NCBI GenBank assembly: GCA_033557835.1
Contig: JAWQRO010000461.1
Location: forward strand, 1 to 38,577
Length of the DNA stretch: 38,577 bases
Source of the DNA: Helochares maculicollis
Lineage: Eukaryota; Arthropoda; Insecta; Coleoptera; Hydrophilidae
Reading direction: 5' to 3'
Positions 30,953-38,577 of this stretch are shown here, piece after piece. Under the pieces are notes generated by a model. The model saw only the letters and a list, made by a program, of their open reading frames with translations, ran no database searches and was not told where the DNA came from. The translations under genes and the position numbers were made by a program. Position 1 is the stretch's first letter. Each line of letters starts with the position of its first letter.

Positions 30953-31336
30953 TGCCTTTTTATTCGACGTCCCTCGAAATACGCGTCCGACCTCGGTCAC
31001 CCGCTTTCTTACCATAGGCGGCATATATATACTACCTACACGAAATCCAAGCATCGAATTTTTAAAAATCTAACTTAAACATAATCTTGATCGATATACT
31101 CCTTGCAAAAGTGGACATTTTTATAACTATTTTTAAATTTTCATCCAACTTGCAACGTGATTTAGTCATTGGGGCAATTTCATAACTTTCACTATAGCTA
31201 TATTCTAATCGAATCGCTGGTTGACTGTAGACTCTTACATACTTAAAACTTTGAAACTTTGAGCAATGTTGCATTACAAAATTTGTCACAACTTTAACAT
31301 TTTACAAAACAGTCACATGTCTTTTAGCCACTGATG
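30953..31336. other. no gene seen
   Basis: GC-rich to about 31030, then AT-rich. A 75-codon minus frame (31062-31289) has no recognisable motif. Confidence 0.4.
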
Positions 31337-32605
31337 CGGCAATTAAATTCCGCGACTGAATCTATGAAACGAAACAAAACAATTTTATTCAAATCTCTTT
31401 ATAACATTATTCACAATACGCTCGTCCTGCTTCAATACACTTTTTACAGCGCTTCAATAGTGATGCAAATGCCTGCTCAAGCCTAATTTTCGGTATTGCA
31501 TCTAATATGCGCATAGACTCTCTTTGTGTGCTTTCAACAACATAAAAAATGCGCCCTTTCAACTTCATTTTCATTTTTGGAAATAAAGAGAAGTCACATG
31601 GTGCTAAATCAGGGGAGTACGGTGAATGATTCAACGCACAGACTTGATTTCGTGCCAAAAATTGACGAACAATCAATTATGTTTGACTCGGTGCATTATC
31701 GTGTAATCAGAATTGCGATATTCTGGTCGAATTCCACGTATTCTTCCCATTGATCGTTGTAAAACTCCCAAGTAAAAAGCACAAATAACTGTTTGGCCCT
31801 ATGGGACACACTCACGGGGATGATGTCTTTGCTATCCAAGAGAACATTGTCTTGATTTTTGACACTTTTCGTGCTTTCTTGGCTTGAGGTGGTGACTTTG
31901 CTTCGGTATTTTGACGTTTTGTTTTTGGGTCATATTGAAAATACCAGGTCTCGTCGTCAGTAACAATTGATTTGAGGAAGGTTGAGCTGTTATTTGCTGC
32001 TGAGCTGTTGTTTGCTGCTCGTACAATCTCTCTGGAATGTTCCATCTCATCTTGGGTTAGTGTGTGCGGACCAAATTTATCACAGAGCTTCGTTTTGCCC
32101 AAATCCTCCCAAATAGTCAGTCGTATTGTCTCTTTGTTAACTTTTAATTCCTCTTCCATCATTCTCAGTTAGCGCAATCTTTGGAAGCAAATTCTTGCTC
32201 TTTTTCAATCGAATCTGCTGTTCGAATTGTTATTGGCCTTCCCACACGTTCGTCGTTCTCCAGTGATTGTCTGACTTCCAAACTTCGCTTCTGCCACTCA
32301 CAAGTCTTTGACCGTCATAACCACTCACTTCCATATACTTTTTGCATCATTTTAAACGTTTCTGCGGCACTTGTGTCAAGTTTAGTGTGAAATTTAATAA
32401 CAGCACGTTGTCCCATTATTGTTTACAGACATGTAACAAAATAAGCTGAAGAACAAAATATCAAAAACAATGATAAATGTCAACCGATTTAAATAAAAGT
32501 TTTAGCTTACGTTCATATATGTCCAAACTTCATATGATATAAAATTTAAACAGATGTCGCCACTGGCTGCTGTGATATAGCTTCAGTCCCGGAATTTAAT
32601 TTCCG
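31337..32605 (-). mobile_element. full-length but dead mariner, family VII (1269 bp)
   Basis: The left end CGGCAATTAAATTCCGCGAC and the right end, read inward, CGGAAATTAAATTCCGGGAC match, and the match continues into TGAA. A TA follows the right end (32606-32607). The left flank reads TG, so that half of the target duplication has mutated. The length is typical of mariner. The transposase occupies 31407-32416 on minus. Confidence 0.9.
31407..32416 (-). pseudogene. mariner DD34D transposase, family VII
   Basis: From ATG 32416 it reads MGQRAVIKFHTKLDTSAAET, MMQKVYGSEWL then a stop, CEWQKRS, RVGRPITIRTADSIEKEQEF. A second frame follows with MMEEELKVNKETIRLTIWED and VTDDETWYFQYDPKTKRQ (D1 in the DDETW). 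Further on come LHDNAPSQT (D2), then a stop, IVRQFLARNQV, SPYSPDLAPCDFSLFPK (D3), and a C-terminal KCIEAGRAYCE ending at 31407. Counting D2 to D3 gives 34 intervening positions, the DD34D spacing. All three Asp residues survive, but there are at least two in-frame stops and frameshifts. The linker GRP-x-T and TVR-like motifs are normal for the family. Confidence 0.88.
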
Positions 32606-32710
32606 TACCGTGTGTATATGATTTGAAAGTAAGAATAAGGCTCAAATAAGCATCGCTTCGGGCAATGTAAATATGCTAATAGATAGACTGGCTCCAATAT
32701 ATAATTGCAA

Positions 32711-33250
32711 AACCTAGTGCGCGGTACAAATTTAGTACAGAGCTTTATTTTGCCCAAATCTTCCTTAAGAATTTGTCGTATTGTCTCTTTGTTAATGTTT
32801 AATGCCTCTTCTCAGTGTCACATTGCAATTGTTCGATGCAAATTCGTGCACATTTTGAATCTGCTGTTCGAATTGTTATTGGCCTTCCCACACGTTCGTC
32901 GTCTTCCAGTGATTGTCTGCCTTCCAAAAATCGCTTGTGTCACTCACAAGTCTTTGACCGTTATAACCACTCACTTCCATACACTTTTTGCACCATTCTG
33001 AGCGTTTTTGTGGCACTTGTGCCAAGTTTGGCGTGAACTTTAATAACAGAACTTATCTTCCATTATTGTTTTCCGACATGTAACAAAATAAACGGATTAA
33101 CAAAGTATCGAAAACTACGATACATGTCCACCGATTTAAAAGTCTTAGGTTATATTCATAAATGTCCAATCTTCATATGACATAAAATTTAAACAGATCT
33201 CGCTACTGCTTGCAGAGATATAGCTTCAGTCCCGTAATTTAATTTCTATA
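32711..33250 (-). pseudogene. second, half copy of mariner family VII
   Basis: Aligns with 32055-32605: the same NSN-type spacing, VGRPITIR-type linker coding on minus, and the same terminal repeat at its right end (CTTCAGTCCCGTAATTTAAT at 33224-33243, then TTCTATA). It holds only the 5' 45% of the element. Homology begins abruptly near 32711. The start codon region has changed and the frame is broken. It may be a partial tandem duplication or a truncated insertion. Confidence 0.75.
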
Positions 33251-34140
33251 ATTTAATCTCTAAAAGTACAGCTTTTCAGCTTAGATAAACACAAATTTAT
33301 TTGGGCTTTTCACTGGCTTCTACTTTGTAGCGGTAAGATTGTTTTCACAATTTGGGCACCCACGTTGAATGTACATTTTTGGTTAAAAATGTTGTGTTTG
33401 AGTTTGAACGGAAAGCAATGTTTGACCGCGAAAATTTCTTAAAGCGACAGAGTTAAGGCATACACAACCAAATTTAGTTGTTAAATTCTTGAGAGTTTTA
33501 TGAGTCGATTCGAAAAGTATTTAATACATATTTCATATCAGAAATAAATTTTAAAACTATTGTTGAATTTAGTCTAGAATCCTACGTCTTTAATTAATTC
33601 TTTATTCTCATTTATAAATAAGTTTGATGCGCGGCGAATCTACCTTTCATATGTGTTCTCGTGAATGTTCAATAACAGACACTGACGATTTTGATGTATT
33701 AGGTACTCAAATTATCAAACTTTTGTTATTCCACACGTGTTTATGAGTATTCTTTCATAATTATAAAAGCAATTTAGTATTTTGAGATATCTACCTACGG
33801 ATCTGCAGCTTCACGTTACCATTTCTTTAATTTTCGCTCTTACCAATTACTCTGTCGTTGACTTTTTGTGTTTCCTATTTGTTCAATAAAGTAAATCAAT
33901 GAATTCTTGCTTCTTTTCAATTGTTCTTACGTGAGACTATACACCCTTATAACTTGAGCGTTCCTTAGAATCTTATTTTTCCACTTATTATCCAAAACCA
34001 CTGCACTTTAGCTCCTTCATCTTTTGTAACACAGCTTTCACATAACATCATCTTCCCGCAAGTCGTTTCCCGTTTTCTCAGTTTCACTGGCTAATTCTAT
34101 CATAGACGCCAAAATAATAACAACACAAATGCATTTATTA
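33251..34140. other. AT-rich, no gene seen
   Basis: No open frame above 60 codons and no repeat shared with other parts of the window was noticed. Confidence 0.45.
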
Positions 34141-34152
34141 CAAATCAAATAA

Positions 34153-34419
34153 GGTTCGCTTACTCGGGCTTCGCTTACTCGGGCTTCGTTTACTCGGGCT
34201 TCGCTTGCTCGGGCTTCGCTTACTTGGGGTTCGCTTGCTCGGGCTTCGCTTACTTGGGGTTCGCTTGCTCGGGCTTCGCCTACTCGGGCTTCACTTACTC
34301 GGGCTTCATTTACTTGGGCTTCGCCTACTGGGGCTTCAATTACTTGGGCTTCGCCTACTCGGGCTTCGCTTACTCGGGCTTGGCCTACTCGGGCTTCGCT
34401 TACTCGGCCTTCGCTTGCT
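34153..34419. repeat. 15-bp minisatellite, about 18 copies
   Basis: Unit TTCGCTTACTCGGGC with variants (TTTACTC, CTTGCTC, CTTACTTGGGG, CCTACTC). Because 15 is a multiple of three, long frames stay open across it. These + frames (34205-34480, pentapeptide GLRLL; 34224-34445, FAYSG) are artefacts of the repeat. The reverse complement of the unit, GCCCGAGTAAGCGAA, matches the middle of the dispersed AATCCCGAGTAAGCGAAGCT repeat found just to the right. Confidence 0.92.
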
Positions 34420-34529
34420 TTCCTCGCTCATCCTCGCAAAGTTAGAATTCACCAAAGGTCTAACAAGCTTCGTTTCCTAGGAATTAGTTTGCTCATCTCT
34501 TGCAACATCAAAATAAATCTAAAGTCCGC

Positions 34530-34915
34530 TACGTTTTACTTACTCGCGGTGTCAGCGAGCGAATCCCGAGTAGGCGAAGCTCATTTGTTCCGTAACGCAA
34601 CTTTACGAGTTGAATCTTGATATCTAATATGTGATACTTTGCGGGAGATGAGCGAGCAACGTTCTAGCAAGCGTACCAACTTTGAACTCTAAGTATGCGA
34701 AGCTTAATCGTTCGTGGCGTATTCCAACTTTGCGAGGGATGAGCGAGCGAATCCCGTGCAAGTGAGGTATATTGAGTCCCAAATAAGATTTCAATCTGGA
34801 TTTAGCCTTATTTACTAAGTAAATCAAGCCGTGAAATATTCAGACTGCAAGGGATGAGCGAGCGAAGCGAGCCAATCCCGAATGAGCAAAGCTAATTTGC
34901 TTTTCGACTTATTCT
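34530..34915. repeat. cluster of GAGCGAGCGAATCCCG repeats
   Basis: Four copies at about 34545, 34645, 34735 and 34855, each about 45-55 bp: (G)ATGAGCGAGCGAA, ATCCCG, a variable GAGTA(A/G)GCGAAGCT and a TTTG end. They recur about every 90-120 bases with unrelated AT-rich DNA between them. Two more copies lie at 26165-26305 and a possible reversed one at about 32645-32665. Confidence 0.7.
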
Positions 34916-36140
34916 TGCTTTCCTACTACCTGCTTATAAACATACAACTCTGTAGATGACATCGAGAATTTAGATTCAGATATTGTTCAGTAATGCAATA
35001 ACCTAACGGGTAGAGCTACTATGATGGAAAAATGATGAAAAAACTCCCCTTTGTCCACTTTATTACTTAAAAGTAAAATTGTAGAAGCGAACTTAGTACA
35101 TACGATTGTTTGAAACAATCTCCTCAAGACGTCCGGTAAGCGTTTTAGACTTTATAAGGCTACTTGCAATCACTTTAACTTAGACGATGCTAAATTTCAA
35201 CGTGATCGGAGCACCGGAATTGCTAATTTTTAATTTTGAAACCTCTATTTTTAGTTGGCCTTGGAATTTAAGAGATTTAACAATGCTACCAAACTGTTGA
35301 ACATCGTAAAATTAGCCATAACAGGTAGTGCTGTGTAAATTGATGAACCGGAAGTGGGACTTAACCTGCAAAAATTTGATTTTTAGTTAATTTGCACTGC
35401 AGTACATATGTATACGGGAGTGCTGAGTGGAAACGCTCTAGATTTGTCCTCACTTCTTGTGCTCAAAATCCTTCAGATACAACAGGCAATACTTGAAAAT
35501 ACCTAGTAAGTAGTACCTATGCACCTCGCAGCTCTTTTTTAATCTTTAAATCTGAAGCTTCTTACAAATATATCGATCTAGATTCTGAATCAATCATGTT
35601 GATTACATGGTTTGATTGGCTAGGTACTGTGTTGTTTCAGCAAAACATTATAAGCTGCAAAAGCCACCTGTGAAGGTGCATACCAACCAAATTTGAAAAT
35701 AGCAAATATATATCGTCGCTTTCTTAGCAACGTTTCCATAACAAAATAGATTGTTGTCTGCAATACAGAGGATTTCATTCTCTACATCCCATCTTCTCCT
35801 TCTCTTTCGTTTCATTTTGTCATGGCCGTGTTTCTCACTTGTGCCTTCGTATCGGACTTCACTCTGTAAGTCTTGACCCCTATCTGGTGTGTTTGACTTT
35901 CTTATATGGCCATCAATGCCGTTTTTCTTTCGTGCAAGTCATCAAGTCTCTTTCGATCTCCATTCGAGGTCTCATCTCCATGTTTGCTTTGAGAGTACTG
36001 CAGCTTGCTGCCAGTGGTGCAAAAATATTGTGAAAGAATATTCTTTCTGTTCCATTGTTCAATTATCAGTGGAATCGTTTACCCCTATAATATTATAGTT
36101 TCAATTGCTTCCCAACTTCGAATCTGATTTTTTCCATGTT
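34916..36140. other. no recognised gene
   Basis: AT-rich DNA. A short perfect dyad, GATTGTTT and AAACAATC around 35104-35120, is present. Open frames of 64-69 codons at 35839-36098 overlap and match nothing known. Nothing with transposon motifs was found. Confidence 0.4.
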
Positions 36141-36149
36141 TATCCTATA

Positions 36150-36890
36150 CGTGGTATCTACACCTGCTTTAGCTCTTTTTTCTATATTAACACTGCTACA
36201 GCGATAAACAGTTCTTTCGTTCATGTACAAGCTGTTATTTTTTTTTCTTGTTCGGCTCCTACTTTTCTGAGTGGTAATTCTTCAGCCTCGGAAATTACAT
36301 GTCCTGATGGTGATTGTTGTGCTTTTGATTTTTGGTTTTGGGGAGTGTTGAATCCTAGCGGTTTAAGCTAATCACCCTCTCTGATTGCGTTGATGCGCTC
36401 CAATGGCATTTATATCTCCCATGATAATTACGACTTATGCTGCTGGGCAAGTGCTTGCAAGTGTTCAAAAGAAGATTGGCAGTCCCCTATTGGCGCCAAG
36501 AGAGAGATTGCTACTAAATGATAGTATTCTACCCGCAATGGTACTACCAATATTCAGTCCTGGATGTTTTTTACTGTGGGTATTTGCGATTCTATCGTGA
36601 TCTACTCGGTCAGGTTACTAAGTATTATAGAAAAGTCAAACAAAAGCCCATCGCCTTATATAGTCTACCTCTGCACCTGTTGGAGTTTCTAGGACTAATA
36701 ACGCTTCACCTGTGTCTGTATGTATGTTCAACGGAACTAAGCGGTACCATAAGGGCAGCAAATCTTCATCCATTTGTCAGAAGTGTTCTTCCAGCTTTGA
36801 AAGTTCTAGCGCTCATTCCGAAACAGAGCTCTGTCGGGACCACAATGCACCCAAAGTATTTATCGGACATTGATTATGGTGGAGCTTAAG
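36150..36890 (-). pseudogene. possible decayed coding sequence of unknown origin
   Basis: On the minus strand two segments look protein-like despite stops. About 36650-36890 reads LELSKLEEHF, QMDEDLLPLWYRLVPLNIHT and DTGEALLVLETPTGAEV. About 36190-36500 reads LAPIGDCQSSFEHLQALAQQ, MPLERINAIREGD, GFNTPQNQKSKAQQSPSGHV and EAEELPLRKVGAEQEKK. The composition is unlike random AT-rich translation. I cannot assign a family. A retroelement gag-type region or a processed pseudogene are possibilities. The opposite-strand 123-codon frame (36518-36889) is the alternative, but it shows no motif. Confidence 0.2.
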
Positions 36891-37920
36891 CGTAGTTTTT
36901 GTCCGATGCCACATCGGCCCGTGTCTCTCGGACGCTGCGTATACGAAGCCATTATTTATACCCGTACATTAATCTACGAGGCGTCTCCTAATGTGTATTT
37001 TCGGCAGTAAATATAATTTCCCATCGTAATACCGTACGGTTGGGTCAGTAATCTCCGGTAATGAATGATGCATGGTAGGAGCCTGGAGTGCGATGCGAAG
37101 GTCGTTCTTTGTCGCTCAAGGTGGTCTCGTGGTAGACCAAGAGGGGCCTGTGGCTTTTGCTGGCTCTCGGGCGCTGCGATCGATCTTCTACCGAACTGCT
37201 TCGACAAACGCTACCTCCGTTTTCTAAGTCGCACCGACATCGGAAACGACATCGGCATCGAGACCGACGCGTCTTGGTCGCCAGCTCTTGCCGATCTGCG
37301 ATCGAGGAAAACCTCCATAATCGCTTCGCTCGTCTAGCTCGTGCTCTCACCTACTTCGCATTCTTCGTCGTTCCAGATGATACAATTTCTCGACTGTTTC
37401 CAATATTTCAATCTTGCGGCGGCATTCCGCCGATTAAGCGCAGCGCTGCAGAGGACAGCGCAACTCAGCGCAAATCCAGCGCGGCGCGAACCGACCAAAC
37501 TTAATGAACAATTACTTGTTGTCTGCAACGAAACTGCTTAACATACAATCGATCGGTTATTTTTAAGCATTACTTGCCAGAAGTAAAAAAAGATTTGGTG
37601 AGGTATGCGTGTCGAGGATATGAGTGGTGTGGTGTTCATGGAATGCCGTAGATTGGCATTACCCTTCGATTTTTTCTCCGCAAATTGGTTTTTGTTTGTC
37701 TGAACGGCTTCTAGCCGACAGTAAGAATGTAGTAGGCCGTAGTTAAACGATAATGGGATTCTCTTCCTTAAAAAATATTCCTGATTGTCACGTGGGCGGC
37801 ATTGGGCATCATAGCCGAAATTGGGCTCCACACAAATATTGCCGATCGAAATGAAAATTCGGGGGAAGTGAAATTTGTCAGCAATATTAGTCGGTCAATT
37901 ACCTACAAATGTGTAAAGTA
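36891..37920. other. GC-richer unique island
   Basis: CpG-rich to about 37540. Overlapping frames of 64-115 codons on both strands are Arg/Ser-rich by composition and not recognised. No repeat or transposon signature was seen until the mariner piece at 37921. Possibly single-copy host DNA. Confidence 0.4.
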
Positions 37921-38230
37921 ATTTTTTCACCAAAATATGTATGGGCATCATCTACACACTTTTGCCATTTAAGCGGTTGGTTTTCAGCCGGGTGGTATAA
38001 AACTCTGGCTGACACGAGCCAATTAATTCCTGGAAGGTCAATTTCACGGCGTTGTTAGGATTAATCCTATTGTGAAGTTGTCCAAATTGCAGAAAAAGTT
38101 GTAGATAGAGTAGGCTGGTGAGTATGGAGGGTGATTAAGTTCCAAGTCCAATTACTGTAGTTTTGCTAATGGCGCATGTGGTCTAGCGTTATCATGCAAC
38201 GAGATAAGAGTCTGTTGACCAATCTAGTCT
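37921..38230 (-). pseudogene. mariner transposase, C-terminal half (family II), copy 2
   Basis: On minus, with frame changes: LHDNARPHAPLAKLQ (D2), LDLELNHPPYSPAYSIYNFF (D3 lost), KLTFQELIGSCQPEFYTT, then KWQKCVDDAHTYF. This matches the copy at 7573-7914 and is clearly the family with QE-F-IDS and WQKCVD motifs. It starts at the same point of the gene as the first copy, and again a family III mariner end lies immediately to its right. Confidence 0.75.
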
Positions 38231-38242
38231 GTTTTTGTTTAC

Positions 38243-38342
38243 CAGGGGCGCAAGTTTAAAATATCGTTTTGTTGTCAAGAAATGGCGCATGAAATCTATT
38301 GAAGTAACCTTTGGAACCCAAAGGACCATTTTTCGGTAATAC
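38243..38342 (+). mobile_element. 5'-end fragment of family III mariner
   Basis: Begins after TTA with CCAGGGGCGCAAGTTTAAAA. It then follows the inverted right (5') end of the 8696-9968 element for about 100 bp, including TTGTTGTCAA, ATGGCGCATG and GTAAC. Its transposase would have pointed to the right (+). It is cut at 38342 by the next mariner. Confidence 0.7.
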
Positions 38343-38344
38343 TA

Positions 38345-38577
38345 TTAGGTGTGGGAATTAATTCGTAGCGTTTTTTTATTAAAAAATGACGATTTATTTG
38401 AAATGAAAATAAAAAATTACATTATTGAAAATACTGCCCATCGCTTGCCACTACTTTTTCCCATTTTTCAGACAACTGTCGAATACCGCGCCGAAAAAAT
38501 TCTTTGTCCTTGGAGGCAATCCATAAATCGATCCAATTTTGGCAATCCTCATAACATGCTAATTTTTCCTCTGATAA
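38345..38577 (-). mobile_element. mariner family VIII, 3' end, runs off the window
   Basis: A TA at 38343-38344 precedes a TTAGGTGTGGGAATTAATTC end, which resembles the TTAGG-type terminal repeats of some mariners. About 75 bp inside, the minus-strand coding region ends. The rest of the element lies beyond the window. Confidence 0.7.
38422..38577 (-). CDS. mariner transposase C-terminus, partial, open to the edge
   Basis: Without a stop or frameshift in the visible 51 codons, it reads from the window edge: LSEEKLACYEDCQNWIDLWI, ASKDKEFFRRGIRQLSEKW, EKVVASDGQYFQ and stop at 38422-38424. The W-x-x-SKD-x-x-FF-x-x-GI-x-x-L-x-x-KW pattern with the SDGQYF end is the standard mariner C-terminus. 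Because the visible part is intact, this may be the youngest mariner in the window. The catalytic domain lies outside it. Confidence 0.8.
   Translation of the reverse strand, partial: LSEEKLACYEDCQNWIDLWIASKDKEFFRRGIRQLSEKWEKVVASDGQYFQ

Noticed and set aside
34205..34480. 91-codon frame of repeated GLRLL pentapeptides, looking like a leucine-rich repeat protein
   Set aside because: It is the translation of a 15-bp minisatellite. All three + frames stay open across it because 15 is a multiple of three.
36518..36889. 123-codon + frame
   Set aside because: No motif, hydrophobic and Tyr/Leu-rich as expected from chance. The opposite strand looks more protein-like.

Overview
This is a eukaryotic, almost certainly insect (arthropod) genomic window. 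Its background is AT-rich, with no operons, no ribosome-binding-site logic and no long open reading frames. Most of it is dead Tc1/mariner-type DNA transposons, LINE tails and tandem repeats. I cannot name the species. No typical cellular protein-coding gene could be recognised. The only non-transposon reading frame I list as a gene candidate is a 193-codon orphan at 30371-30952 (+).

Layout: 1-750 is unique sequence; 750-2243 holds seven copies of a 214-bp repeat; 2797-3702 is a decayed mariner on +; 3837-4905 holds two adjacent LINE C-terminal tails on -; 4906-7220 is mostly unique and GC-richer. From 7573 to 9968 lies a cluster of mariners: the 3' half of one family, the 3' end of a second, and a near full-length copy of the second (8696-9968, TIRs and TA target sites visible). 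10390-11430 is a LINE fragment split by a 457-bp internally deleted mariner. 11430-13379 is unique and partly GC-rich, with several strong palindromes. 13380-16100 is a complex array mixing transposase pieces with a 17-bp minisatellite. 17270-17740 is another mariner relic. 18110-19880 is about 29 copies of a 60/62-bp satellite with a three-unit higher-order structure. 20197-20255 is a tRNA-like (SINE-type) piece.

The second half continues in the same style: 22450-25161 is a head-to-tail array of SETMAR-like mariner copies and deletion derivatives joined through facing terminal repeats; 25640-26090 is the tail of a Jockey/LOA-like LINE; 27600-29255 is three copies of a 549-bp repeat; 29256-31030 is a GC-richer unique island with a candidate 48-nt exon and the orphan ORF; 31337-32605 is a full-length but dead mariner followed by a second half-copy; 34153-34419 is a 15-bp minisatellite beside its likely seed repeats; 36891-37915 is another GC-richer unique island; and 37921-38577 is a chain of three abutting mariner pieces running off the end.

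At least eight mariner lineages (about fifteen copies) can be told apart by transposase motifs and terminal repeats. Every copy seen completely has frameshifts, stops or deletions, so nothing here looks autonomously active; the copy at the right edge is intact only as far as it is visible. The GC-richer islands between repeats (about 5.1-6.9, 11.9-13.1, 16.3-16.8, 20.8-22.4, 29.4-31.0 and 36.9-37.9 kb) are the best places to look for exons or regulatory DNA of a host gene. Two very short candidate exons with good splice sites (5064-5096 and 29885-29932, both + and both a multiple of three) would fit a large intron-rich gene spanning the window, but this is inference. I found no convincing new multi-gene system. 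The most unusual signals are the structure of the repeats and the joints between transposons.
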